Assembly: GCA_014728035.1 (NCBI GenBank)
Contig: WJMJ01000039.1
Span: 1-43,844, forward strand
Origin: Promethearchaeota archaeon
GTDB taxonomy: Archaea > Asgardarchaeota > Thorarchaeia > Thorarchaeales > Thorarchaeaceae
Reading direction: 5' to 3'
DNA: 43,844 bases
Shown here: one piece after another, positions 33,721 through 42,792 of the stretch
How the letters are laid out: each line of letters opens with the position of its first letter
How positions within the stretch are numbered: the first letter of the stretch is position 1
The notes under the pieces: generated by a model
The model's database searches: none
Seen by the model: the letters and a program-made list of their open reading frames with translations, nothing else
Told to the model about the DNA's origin: nothing
Made by a program: the position numbers and the translations under genes

Positions 33721-34602
33721 ATGTCATATTCAACTAGACTATTGACAATCGAAGATAAGGAGCAAGTTGAGGCCATCAGTGCAACAATCTGGGACGGACA
33801 TGATTACGTTGGAAGAGTGTTTCCCAAATGGGTTGAAGATGAAGATAGTGTTCCCGTTGGTGTGTTTGATGATTCTAAATTAATAGGGATAATCAATATC
33901 CAATTTAGAAAACTAGGCATCGCATGGGCTCAAGGATTGAGAGTTCTTGATGACTATCGTGACAAAGGTGTCGGAACAAAACTAACGAAAGAAATAGTAA
34001 AGATTGCAAAAGAGAAGGGTGCTAGAATACTCCGCTATTGTACTAGCTCTCGAAATGAGGCTTCTATCCACGTTGCCAAAAAAGCTGGTTTCTATCAAGC
34101 AAATAGAGTAGGGTATTTGAGGCTATATCCTCCATATCCTGATCACCCAAAACCAAGTCCACTCATTCATCCTGTAAAGCTTGACTCTGATAGAATGATG
34201 ATATTATTGAATCAAAATCCTGATTTAGTTCCTACTAAGACATTACCTATCGCATGGGAGTTTGAAACAAAGGACATGACAGGAATAGAAAAGATTGCAG
34301 ACATGGCAGAAATCAAGGGAATCGTCAGTCATAATGGAATCCTAACATCATTTTATTATTCATACGAATTCACTAGAGATGATGAAAAACAATGCGCTTT
34401 CACAGTTTATTCGATAGACCGGTCCGAATTCGTTGATATCATCTCCCGAATCCTCGATACAGCTGAAACGAAGGGATACAAGCGAATTGTCTTCTTTCTA
34501 GGTCCAAATGGAACAGAATGGATGGACCGAATGGATCTGATTCCTGAAGAATATGAAGGACGAAGATTCATTTTGTTTGAGCTTATTCCATCTGAGCATT
34601 AG
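33721..34602 (+). CDS. GNAT-family N-acetyltransferase
   Basis: The N-terminal 140 residues are a standard GNAT fold. The acetyl-CoA-binding motif A is LRVLDDYRDKGVGTKLTKEIV (the R/Q-x-x-G-x-G/A pattern shown by RDKGVGT), and a motif-B-like helix follows (ASIHVAKKAGFYQANRVGY). The C-terminal 130 residues form a second domain with a repeated alpha/beta pattern, such as RIVFFLGPNGTEWMDRM, which resembles a second, degenerate GNAT domain. This two-domain arrangement is like NAT16-type histidine acetyltransferases, though the substrate here is unknown. Length is 293 residues. The start ATG has no clear ribosome binding site and may be leaderless. Confidence 0.8.
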   Translation: MSYSTRLLTIEDKEQVEAISATIWDGHDYVGRVFPKWVEDEDSVPVGVFDDSKLIGIINIQFRKLGIAWAQGLRVLDDYRDKGVGTKLTKEIVKIAKEKGARILRYCTSSRNEASIHVAKKAGFYQANRVGYLRLYPPYPDHPKPSPLIHPVKLDSDRMMILLNQNPDLVPTKTLPIAWEFETKDMTGIEKIADMAEIKGIVSHNGILTSFYYSYEFTRDDEKQCAFTVYSIDRSEFVDIISRILDTAETKGYKRIVFFLGPNGTEWMDRMDLIPEEYEGRRFILFELIPSEH

Positions 34603-34645
34603 TTCTCTCCGAATATCAATCAGGAAAAATTATGTTCATTACAAG

Positions 34646-35170
34646 TCAGAGTTCCTCATAATATCCTTCCTCGTACTGGTCAAGAACGGACCAATTAGGT
34701 GCATATTGTATTGGTTCATGATCTTCTGCTGGGAGTTCGAGACCCTCTATCTCTGCAATCTTTTTTCGTAGAGTGTAAGACTTGGCTCCGTCCCAGTGAA
34801 AGTAATCTTTGAGGTCTTGGGAGAACTTGCCTTGATATCTTCCGCATTTACCTGCACAGAACACTCGGGTATCGCGAATCTCTAAGGAATCTGAGCACCA
34901 ACGACAGAATGCCTCTCTTCCATGGGCGTGAATTCTTCCGTTGATGAGTTGCACGAAGAGTACAGTTCCGTCAAGGTCTACTACTGCCCAGTCTTCATGG
35001 TTGATAAGGGTCTTTTTCCATAGCTGGCTTGGGTGCCGTTCTTTGCGACTCAGTCGACGGGGACGCGGTATGTCAGAGGTTGAAGTCTTTTTCTTCTTGG
35101 ATTTGGATGTAGGGGTTTTACTCTTTTCTTCAAAATCGCTCAAGGAAGTCTGGACTGTCTTGTGCCTCAT
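34646..35170 (-). CDS. Zinc-finger protein with PIP-box-like N-terminus
   Basis: I do not recognise the whole protein (174 residues). Residues 7-13 read QTSLSDF, matching the archaeal PCNA-interacting pattern Q-x-x-L-x-x-F, although the usual second aromatic residue is Glu. A highly basic linker (about 17-48, KSKKKK and RPRRLSRKERH) follows, then a domain with Cys89, Cys92, Cys105 and Cys109 forming a likely zinc site. A helical acidic tail ends in YEEGYYEEL. A nucleic-acid-associated role linked to the sliding clamp would fit these parts but is not proven. It lies on the minus strand, just downstream of the STAND-TPR gene (32 nt). Confidence 0.5.
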   Translation of the reverse strand: MRHKTVQTSLSDFEEKSKTPTSKSKKKKTSTSDIPRPRRLSRKERHPSQLWKKTLINHEDWAVVDLDGTVLFVQLINGRIHAHGREAFCRWCSDSLEIRDTRVFCAGKCGRYQGKFSQDLKDYFHWDGAKSYTLRKKIAEIEGLELPAEDHEPIQYAPNWSVLDQYEEGYYEEL

Positions 35171-35202
35171 ATATCTTAGTTATGTCAAGAGTAGATAAAC
35201 CC

Positions 35203-38200
35203 CTACGAATCTTCAGCTTTTAGTTTCTCTGCTCTTTCAAAAGCCTTTTTTGCTTCTTCCAGTCTTCCAGTTTTCTCATATAAAAGTCCTAATTCATACC
35301 ATGACTGGTCCCAATCAGAATCAATTTCAAGAGACTTTTTGAATTGTTTTTCTGAATCTTCATACAATTCCATCGAGCTCAAAATCGAGGCCAATGTAAA
35401 CAAAGCAGATGTTGATTCTGGATACATATCTACCGTCTTTTCTGCGACTTCTCGTGCTTCTTGGAATTTCATTTTGTCTCTGAGAATCAGAGCAAGACTA
35501 GCAAGTGCGGATTTTTCTTTGGGGTTAACTTTCAATGCTTGCTTGATATAGTGTTCAGCTTCATCTAATGCACCTTGTTGATGAAATAGAATTCCAAGAT
35601 TAAGATGGCATGTAACATTATCAGGGTCTATCAATGTAAGTTTGACATAGATTTGAATCGCTTTGTCTAGTTCACCCATTAGTGAGTAGATATATCCAAG
35701 ATAATACAATGCGTCTGTATAGTACTCGTCTATTTCGACTGCAGCTTTGAAAGCTTGTGTTGCTTCTTCTAAGTTTTGTTGATTTAATAGATGAATTCCT
35801 AAATCATACCATCCTCGTGGATATCTTGGATAAAGTTCGATAACTTTTCGCATAGCCTTTTCCGCTTTATCTATTTGATTCAATTCCAAAAGGAAAGAAC
35901 CAAGATTCAGCCAAGCTAAAAGATGTTTGGGAGAAATTTCTATGACTTCCTCAAGTAATTCAACTGATTCTTGTGTTCTATCATTATCATGGAGATGTAG
36001 AGCAAGGAGAATAAGTGCTTCAACGTGATGGGAGTTCTCTCCTATTATTTCCCGGAGAATAGATTCAAGTGTTCCTAGATAGGTAAGCCTGTCATATTGT
36101 TCAAGCACCACTCGTTCAATCTCCGGGTTTCCTGGTTCAAGTTCTCTTGCTCTAAGAAGTGCTTCCAAAGCTTCTTTGTCATTACCGATTTCAAGTAAAA
36201 TTGTACCAAGACTGAATAGCATACTTGAATCATCTGGTTTCAGTTCTATTGCTCTTCGAGCGATATTTTCAGCTTCATCTAGATCTCCTTCTTTGGCTGT
36301 TAATACCGATAGAAGATTAAGTAGATCAGCATTATCAGAATCCATCTTGAGTAATTTTTCCAAGACCGCTTTGCCCTTTGCTATTTCATCCTGCATAGAG
36401 GCCTCTAGTGCAACGAAATATCCCTTTTCAATGTATTTTGGATCAATTTCTAGAATTCTTTCAAAAGCTTCGTGAGCCTCATCATGAAGATCAAGCTCCA
36501 ATAGTACTTCACCATAATTCAACAATGTCAAAGTTGAGTCCGATTTGTACTCCAACGATTTTTCAAATGCGTCCTTTGCCTCCACCAATTTGTTTTGTCG
36601 CTTAAGAATCACACCTATACTATTCCAACTAGAAGCATCTTCAGGAACGAGTTCTAACAGTTTCTTAAAAGCTGCTTCTGCCTCTTCTAAATCGCTTAGA
36701 TAGAGCAAGGTCGTACCATATTGAAACCAGCCTAAAGCGTCATCTGGTTTGATTTCAATTACTAATCGAAATGATTTCGCAGCTTCCTCGTATCGTTTTA
36801 GATATACATAAGACATTCCTAGATGGTACCATGTATCATACTGATTTGCATCTAGATTAGTTGATTTTCTGTATGCATCAATAGCAGCGGGATAATCCTT
36901 GTATTTTTCAAATATCTCTCCTAGGAGGTTCCAGTGAGAAGGGTATTGATCATCAATCGAAATTGCTTTCTCAATGGACTCTAGAGCATCATCCAAGTTA
37001 TTTTCATGAATAAATACAACCGCGAGTCGAGCTAAGCTAATGTCGTCTTTATCGTCCAAACTCAATGCCTTTTTGAATGCAGATATTGATTCGTCATACT
37101 TTTCCATCTCAAGATAGAGTGTTCCGAGTTCTCTCCAAGATTCAGGATCATTCGATTCAAGATCAATTGCTCTAAGAATATCCTTTTCCGCCTCTGGATA
37201 TCTTGAAGCTAATCTAAGATTCATTGCTTTTAGTTTCCAAAGCTCGTATTTTTCAGGTCGAATTCCTAATAATCGTTCGAGAGCAATATCTGTATTTTCT
37301 GACTTCATATGAACTCCATAGTAAATAGAATAGACAAAGAAACAAGTGGTAAGCCATTTTTGCGTTTCAGCATCTTCTGGATACGAACATATAATTTCGA
37401 AAAATAGGTCTGCTATATTCTCAGAATCTATCACAAATACATGAGTAGCAATTCTAAGAAGGAAAGACTCATAGGTTGACCGGCCTAAATCTGTTGGGAG
37501 CTCATTGAGAAATCTGTGATACTTTTCAAGAAGATGTTCGGTGATTTCTATCTCATTGATTTTGAAGTATGATCTAATATCATTATAGCTGCCCTTGTAG
37601 ATGAATTCAGCAATTGATGAGTGCGGGAGACCGATAAATTGGTGATATGATTCATCTATCTGCTTTCTCCAGATTTGTTGATCATCTACTAGAATATCGA
37701 TTATTTGTAACACTTCTTTACCAAGAAGCTCTCTTAGAAATTCTTGATTAACTGGCATCTCGATTCGTGAATACGCACCAATTGCACCCAATGCAATTGC
37801 TCCAAGATGTTTGTTTTTTACACCTTTGATTCTTCTGTCAAGAATGTACTTCGGAAGTTGTTCAAAGGGGTCAAATTCATCACATCCTTTTCCGTACGAT
37901 TCCTCAGCTAGTCTGCGAACAACTTCACAAAAGGTAACCATATTCCTTGAAACGTTCAAAAGATATTCTGCTGTGAAGTCTTCATTGATTCGATGTTCTG
38001 TTCCTATTCGTTCTAAGAATGTTTGAGCCGTCGACTCCTCTGTTTCTATTGAGATTGTATTCTTCTCCTTAAACAAATCTAGAATGGGCTGAAGAGTATC
38101 ATTTTCAACACCCGAAGAGGTTCGCGAAATACAGATAATTCGAATATCTGACCTCATCAGTCCCTTATATTGACGAATATGTTCTATCAGGTCACGTGTA

Positions 38201-39237
38201 TAAGCTGGGAGTATATGAGTATCTTCTAAAATAATTAAGGTGGGTTCTTTCTGGTCACTCAGAAACTCAACAAGATTTGTACTTGTATTATGGCGATCAA
38301 TGGTTAACACATCAGTGACATAGGCGTGCCACCCTTTTTGAATTAGTTGATAGCATATGGAAAGGGAGAGCCATGTCTTGCCCTCTCCAGCTGAACCCAA
38401 TATTAATACATCATCATAGGTTGGTTCACTAACTGTCTGGTCAGTGGATTCCTCTGAGGGTATATTCAGAAAATCTATCACATCGGATATCTGTGGTGGG
38501 GCTACTACATATCCTGCATCGAAATCTACCATTCTTGGTCTACCATCTTTAAGACCTCTGAATGGATCAGGCTTATCTTCTGGTTCTTCAAGGACTATGG
38601 TTCTGAAAGTCTTGAAACCAACCAGCTTCGCAGCATTTAGTAATCTCCTCCGTTCAAGGTCATCACGCAGTATGTCCCTGCGGAGTTCCTGAAGTGTAGC
38701 GAGAATCTCAGAGCTAATTTCTAGTGTCTGAAGTCCTAATATTTGTGGTTCAGAAGTTATTCTTTCACTCAATGCAATTGAAAACGCATATCCGATGTTT
38801 TCAGCTAACTCTTCATCAAAATCATCGGTAGTTTTTTCGATTAACCAAGAAGCAATACCCTTCTGAAATGACTTATTCTTATCAATTGATACAACTACCG
38901 AATCATCCCATGTCAGAATTGGGTCAATCAATTTCCTCTGCTGTTTGGATAATACAATTGATTGGTTGGAAAGGATACGTTCGACCTCTTCAATTATCTT
39001 TCTTCTAGTTGACCGCTCTTTTTGAAAATCAAGAAGTGCAGATATTATTCCAGATGTGTCAGCGATAAACCCTGCACCTTCTGCTACCTTAGATACTATC
39101 TCCTGATGAGCGATGACATCCGCGATGATACATCCAAATCGATCCCCTATATATTGAGTTCCTTGTTTTCCAATCTCAAGGGCTCTATCTATTGTGACCT
39201 GGATACCTGAAATCCAACTACGAAATTTCTCTAGCAT
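35203..39237 (-). CDS. Large P-loop (STAND-type) NTPase with about 20 TPR repeats
   Basis: The 1344-residue protein has an N-terminal helical region (1-270) that I cannot classify. A P-loop NTPase domain follows, with Walker A GSAGEGKT (281-288), Walker B PTLIILEDTH (about 332-341) and sensor-like IRIICISRTSS (365-375). A helical linker runs to about residue 660. From there, roughly 20 TPR repeats of 34 residues extend to the end (AEKDILRAIDLESNDPESWR and ALEPGN-type spacing repeat throughout). This layout is that of STAND proteins, which act as signal-triggered switches and include archaeal antiviral and cell-death proteins; a transport or scaffold role is also possible. A decayed toxin-antitoxin pair is directly upstream, supporting an accessory region. 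Confidence 0.75.
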   Translation of the reverse strand: MLEKFRSWISGIQVTIDRALEIGKQGTQYIGDRFGCIIADVIAHQEIVSKVAEGAGFIADTSGIISALLDFQKERSTRRKIIEEVERILSNQSIVLSKQQRKLIDPILTWDDSVVVSIDKNKSFQKGIASWLIEKTTDDFDEELAENIGYAFSIALSERITSEPQILGLQTLEISSEILATLQELRRDILRDDLERRRLLNAAKLVGFKTFRTIVLEEPEDKPDPFRGLKDGRPRMVDFDAGYVVAPPQISDVIDFLNIPSEESTDQTVSEPTYDDVLILGSAGEGKTWLSLSICYQLIQKGWHAYVTDVLTIDRHNTSTNLVEFLSDQKEPTLIILEDTHILPAYTRDLIEHIRQYKGLMRSDIRIICISRTSSGVENDTLQPILDLFKEKNTISIETEESTAQTFLERIGTEHRINEDFTAEYLLNVSRNMVTFCEVVRRLAEESYGKGCDEFDPFEQLPKYILDRRIKGVKNKHLGAIALGAIGAYSRIEMPVNQEFLRELLGKEVLQIIDILVDDQQIWRKQIDESYHQFIGLPHSSIAEFIYKGSYNDIRSYFKINEIEITEHLLEKYHRFLNELPTDLGRSTYESFLLRIATHVFVIDSENIADLFFEIICSYPEDAETQKWLTTCFFVYSIYYGVHMKSENTDIALERLLGIRPEKYELWKLKAMNLRLASRYPEAEKDILRAIDLESNDPESWRELGTLYLEMEKYDESISAFKKALSLDDKDDISLARLAVVFIHENNLDDALESIEKAISIDDQYPSHWNLLGEIFEKYKDYPAAIDAYRKSTNLDANQYDTWYHLGMSYVYLKRYEEAAKSFRLVIEIKPDDALGWFQYGTTLLYLSDLEEAEAAFKKLLELVPEDASSWNSIGVILKRQNKLVEAKDAFEKSLEYKSDSTLTLLNYGEVLLELDLHDEAHEAFERILEIDPKYIEKGYFVALEASMQDEIAKGKAVLEKLLKMDSDNADLLNLLSVLTAKEGDLDEAENIARRAIELKPDDSSMLFSLGTILLEIGNDKEALEALLRARELEPGNPEIERVVLEQYDRLTYLGTLESILREIIGENSHHVEALILLALHLHDNDRTQESVELLEEVIEISPKHLLAWLNLGSFLLELNQIDKAEKAMRKVIELYPRYPRGWYDLGIHLLNQQNLEEATQAFKAAVEIDEYYTDALYYLGYIYSLMGELDKAIQIYVKLTLIDPDNVTCHLNLGILFHQQGALDEAEHYIKQALKVNPKEKSALASLALILRDKMKFQEAREVAEKTVDMYPESTSALFTLASILSSMELYEDSEKQFKKSLEIDSDWDQSWYELGLLYEKTGRLEEAKKAFERAEKLKAEDS

Positions 39238-39410
39238 ATCTCATTTCCCATTAGGCTGCTAATTCTACGAGAGCATGAAACAATATAGTGTTTACTTAGT
39301 TCTTGTATTTCAATAGCATCACTCTGTTTTTAGAGTACTCTGCCTTAAGATATAGATTAACGAACTCTCAGTGTGGAATCTTTCTCTATTTATTGCTGGA
39401 AAAATTGACA

Positions 39411-39635
39411 ATGGATAATTACTCAAATATTGATACAGCTGAAAAACATCATCTAATCACTAAAGAGTCTGCAAATATGTTGCGAGAAGTAAACGGCTTA
39501 CGAAATAGAATCGTATCTATTTACAATGATATCGATTATAATCAACTTATTTCGAGTATCAACCGAACGCTTCCCTTGATTGATACGTATATTGAGGAGG
39601 TAGAAAATTGGCTATCCCAACAGTATCAGAGATAA
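39411..39635 (+). pseudogene. HEPN-like (HepT/DUF86) toxin remnant with altered active site
   Basis: The 74 residues from ATG 39411 resemble the C-terminal half of HepT/DUF86 proteins: LITKESANMLREVNGLRNRIVSIY and the ending YIEEVENWL. In active toxins the motif is RN-x-x-V-H-x-Y; here the His is Ser (RNRIVSIY), so RNase activity would probably be lost. The frame can be read upstream to TTG 39303, giving 110 residues, but the extra part matches the family only weakly. It overlaps the MNT gene by 28 nt, as toxin and antitoxin genes often do. I call it a remnant because both the His loss and the frameshift next door point to decay. Confidence 0.6.
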
Positions 39636-39990
39636 AATCAGTTTTTGCTCCTATCTTTGACATTGATACAGTAGATGCAATTCTGATTTACGGTTCATAT
39701 GCTAAGATGCCTTGACGAGTCAGAGTGATGTTGATATATGTGTTGTATCTCCAGCATCCAAGACTGCACAACAGAGAGCGGATCTATTAGGTATAATTTG
39801 GCAACAAGTCAATGCTGATATCTACGATGTGCATCTCTTTGAAGAGCTATCGTTGTACATTCAGATAGATATAATCAGAAATCATGAAATTCTCTTTTGT
39901 GATGATGTTCCTGCTCTATTCGAGTATTTCTACTTCTATCGAAAATTATGGGCTGATCAAGAACACAAACAGAGCTTACAATTCACCTGA
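39608..39990 (+). pseudogene. MNT-type nucleotidyltransferase antitoxin, frameshifted
   Basis: The start is TTG 39608 with perfect GGAGGT (39596-39601) and 6-nt spacing. Reading gives ILIYGSYAKMP and then a TGA stop at 39713. Continuing in the frame of 39712 gives LTSQSDVDICVV and on to 39990. If one base (for example a T at the TT in 39712-39713) were restored, the active-site pattern would be GSYAKMPLTSQSDVD, with the exact GSx10-11DxD spacing of MNT enzymes. Such enzymes (MntA) modify HEPN toxins. A sequencing error or a recent mutation explains it best; no slippery heptamer is present for programmed frameshifting. Confidence 0.75.
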
Positions 39991-40020
39991 ATAATAATTT
40001 TTCAAATATCCAATTTTTTG

Positions 40021-40629
40021 TTACTGTTTTATTCTCCCCTCCTCAATTTTCTCCAAGGTTATCAAAGCACCTACATAATCCTGCAGAGTCTGCTCTCTCT
40101 CTTTGTATGACAGGTTTGGGTCGAGTATTCTTCTTCTAAGCATACTAAGATACTTGTTTTCTAGCTTCTCGATATAGAGCGAATTCCCCATCTTTGTCAA
40201 TTTGATCATTGGTTGATTCTGAATATATTCGATCAGTTGTAACCATTTCTCAGCTGACGATGGATTCAAACCAATCTTTTGAAGTTCTGATTTTGCAAAT
40301 GGTTCCGGTTGCATCTCAATGAATTCAAATATTGACTCCACACGTTCTGTTAGTGTCCTTCGTCCCTTTCCTCTCTTCTTTGATTTTGTTTTCTCTTCTA
40401 CCTTTTTGGAGAGTTGGAACTTTCTGAATCCAATAATCCAATCTTTAGTGTCAAAATCAGGAAAAACACTCCCCATAACTATCTCATTAGAAAGAGGAAA
40501 GTAGATCTTCTTTTTCAATCTCACAATCTTTCTTTCGTCATCTAATAGACTCAATTCTGAGAGTCTCTCTCTAACTTTCTGTTCCAAGTAACGAGGCACT
40601 GATAGAAATGGGGTCTGTTCCACTGACAT
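40021..40629 (-). CDS. Hypothetical protein with a probable winged-helix middle
   Basis: I do not recognise this 202-residue protein. The N-terminus (1-70) is charged with a short beta-like piece (KKIYFPLSNEIVMGSVF). A very basic linker follows (78-92, KTKSKKRGKGRR), then a helix-turn-helix-like section (94-150: ERVESIFEFIEMQPEPFAKSEL, LQKIGLNPSSAEKWLQLIEY, then KLTKMGNSLYIEKL as the wing). A helical end closes it. The pattern 'FAKSELQKIGLNPSSAEKWLQLIEYIQ' reads like the family of archaeal DNA-binding proteins with an N-terminal extension. ATG 40629 has AGGTG upstream. It lies 33 nt from the MNT remnant (convergent) and is divergent from the EutA-like gene. Confidence 0.5.
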   Translation of the reverse strand: MSVEQTPFLSVPRYLEQKVRERLSELSLLDDERKIVRLKKKIYFPLSNEIVMGSVFPDFDTKDWIIGFRKFQLSKKVEEKTKSKKRGKGRRTLTERVESIFEFIEMQPEPFAKSELQKIGLNPSSAEKWLQLIEYIQNQPMIKLTKMGNSLYIEKLENKYLSMLRRRILDPNLSYKEREQTLQDYVGALITLEKIEEGRIKQ

Positions 40630-40753
40630 TGATTACACCTGATTCTCGTTTCAACAAACAATACATTAATGTATTTTTTAGTATATTAACATTTCTTTTA
40701 TATGCACTGATTTGACAGTATGATTAGAAATTTCCTCCAAATGATGATGAATA

Positions 40754-42784
40754 ATGAAGATTGAAAAAGTTGAGAATATGCGGTACTACGTACAGGAGAC
40801 TGTGACACGATTCATCGACAAACATTTCCCTGAAAGGTCTGAAGAGATGAATGCTGATTTTGAAGAGAAGTTCAGTGAATTGCAGCAGAGTTATGAATCA
40901 GAAGTAGAAGGTCTCCAAAAACTGATGAAATCTATTAATCCCGCAGTATCATCAGTACTTGGAATGTGCGAGGAATATGATATACTCATGGCAATGATTG
41001 TTTCTCTTTTCAAAGCGACTTGGGAAGGGGCTCAACGAAGAAAGAAGAAGCCACCTCCAAGACCAAAACTAGTTCTCCCAGGGAGTGATCAATCAATAGA
41101 TCTATCCTTTCATTGTTCTGCCTGCAGACAAGAGATAGAGGTCTCTTATGAAGACAAAATGAGGATACTGAATTCTGATGGAGATGTTCCACTTCCTGTT
41201 CACTGTGGCGAACAAGCAAAACTCAAGATTACAAAAGCTGATGAAGAATTAGCTGAGGTGGAGGAAACCAAGCCTGATGATCAGACCATTCCCGTGGAGA
41301 TGGTTATCGGATATATCCCGTCAGATGAAGTTGAATATCGAACTGTGTTGAGTGTTGGAATAGACATTGGTTCATCGACTTCTCATCTCATATTTTCTCG
41401 ATTGACATTGAAACGTGAAACTGGCTTCTTAAATATGACAAACAGATTCAATCTAATCGGAAGAGAAATCATCTATAAGAGCGAAATTATCTTCACACCC
41501 CTGATAGACAAGTATACCATCGATGTTGATGCGGTTGTCAAGTTCTGTGAAGAAGAATATCAAAAAGCAGGAATCAGACCAGAGATGGTTGAGACCGGTG
41601 CTGTTTTGGTAACGGGTGAAACTGCCAAAAAACAGAACGCAGCTGAGATTGTGAAACGTCTCTCATCAGAGTCAGGGAAATTCGTGAGTGCCGCTGCAGG
41701 TCCTAATCTGGAATCTATGTTGAGTGCGATGGGGAGTGGAGTGGTAAATCAATCCCTCTTACTTGGACAGACTATCCTTCATATCGATATCGGGGGTGGT
41801 ACGAGCAATATGTCGATTGTTTCGTCGGGAAAGGTTCTCACGACTGCATGTATCAATGTGGGTGGAAGACTTCTTGGAATTGACAAAGATTACAAAATAT
41901 GGAGAATCGATGGTCCAACTCAATTTGTTATGCAAAAGTTGGGAATGCAATATGCCATTGGCGATACAATCTCTGAAGAAGATGCGATGAGTATATCCAC
42001 TGCATATGCAGAGGCACTGCTAGAAGTAATGCAGGGAAAAGCAACAAATGTGATTGCTAAAGAACTGTTGATGACTAGTGACCTTGATTTCTCAGTTCCA
42101 ATTGATGCATATTCTTTCTCGGGAGGTGTAGGGGAGCTGATTTATGGAGGAGATGAAACGTTTGATGATATTGGGCTCATGCTTGCTAATGATATCAAAC
42201 GACTTCTACACGAACAGGAACTAAGAGTCATCGAACCTCCAGCGAAGATACGAGCCACTGTCATTGGTGCAGGCGCTTTCTCATTATCAGTTTCAGGTTC
42301 GACAACTTTTGTTGATAATAGAATAGAATTCCCCTTGAAAGACATTCCAGTTCTTCCAATTAATTTAGATGAAAATTTCTCACCAGAACAAGTTGTTGAA
42401 TCAATTCAACGAGCTTACTCTACATTCGATAAGATTGAAGGGAGTGACGTTGTTGGATTGTATTTCGAACAGAGAATGCGTTCAACGGAATTTTCTGCTG
42501 ATGAGATACTGGTAGAGTTCGCCAAGGCAATCGAGAGAGCCCTTCCGGTTTCTGTCAGAGATGAGAAACTGATCATCTTGTTATTATCCTATGATGTTGG
42601 AAAACTACTCGGAATCGCAATCAGAGATCACACATCGATTAAGGGTAATTTCATGTGTCTTGATGAATTGAAATTGGAGGCTGGAGACTGGATAGATATC
42701 GGGACACCAATTGGTGATGCTGAATCTACATTTCCGGTAACTGTCAAGAGTCTTGTCTTTAATGAGAACAAAGAATACGAGTAG
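40754..42784 (+). CDS. EutA-like reactivase-family protein with N-terminal zinc-binding extension
   Basis: Residues 195-676 match EutA, the ATP-dependent factor that reactivates ethanolamine ammonia-lyase. GIDIGSSTSHLIFSRLTLK is the first ATP-binding motif; then come SEIIFTPL, the strongly conserved TGAVLVTGETAKKQNA, AAGPNLESMLSAMGSG, the second motif HIDIGGGTSNMSI and CINVGGRLLGID. The 194-residue front part is unusual for EutA. It has a helical segment (1-95), then His120, Cys121, Cys124 and His150, Cys151, a possible zinc site (FHCSACRQ and PVHCGEQ). No lyase genes (eutB/eutC) are seen in the window, so what it reactivates is unknown. A second copy follows after 8 nt. Confidence 0.8.
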   Translation: MKIEKVENMRYYVQETVTRFIDKHFPERSEEMNADFEEKFSELQQSYESEVEGLQKLMKSINPAVSSVLGMCEEYDILMAMIVSLFKATWEGAQRRKKKPPPRPKLVLPGSDQSIDLSFHCSACRQEIEVSYEDKMRILNSDGDVPLPVHCGEQAKLKITKADEELAEVEETKPDDQTIPVEMVIGYIPSDEVEYRTVLSVGIDIGSSTSHLIFSRLTLKRETGFLNMTNRFNLIGREIIYKSEIIFTPLIDKYTIDVDAVVKFCEEEYQKAGIRPEMVETGAVLVTGETAKKQNAAEIVKRLSSESGKFVSAAAGPNLESMLSAMGSGVVNQSLLLGQTILHIDIGGGTSNMSIVSSGKVLTTACINVGGRLLGIDKDYKIWRIDGPTQFVMQKLGMQYAIGDTISEEDAMSISTAYAEALLEVMQGKATNVIAKELLMTSDLDFSVPIDAYSFSGGVGELIYGGDETFDDIGLMLANDIKRLLHEQELRVIEPPAKIRATVIGAGAFSLSVSGSTTFVDNRIEFPLKDIPVLPINLDENFSPEQVVESIQRAYSTFDKIEGSDVVGLYFEQRMRSTEFSADEILVEFAKAIERALPVSVRDEKLIILLLSYDVGKLLGIAIRDHTSIKGNFMCLDELKLEAGDWIDIGTPIGDAESTFPVTVKSLVFNENKEYE

Positions 42785-42792
42785 GTGAGGTG

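Noticed and set aside
35203..37300. DNA-level repetitiveness in this stretch, at first suggestive of a tandem repeat array
   Set aside because: It is explained by roughly 34-residue TPR units of the encoded protein; the DNA units are diverged.
39700..39720. Programmed -1 frameshifting in the MNT gene
   Set aside because: There is no slippery X XXY YYZ heptamer and no evident downstream structure; a one-base loss or sequencing error is simpler.
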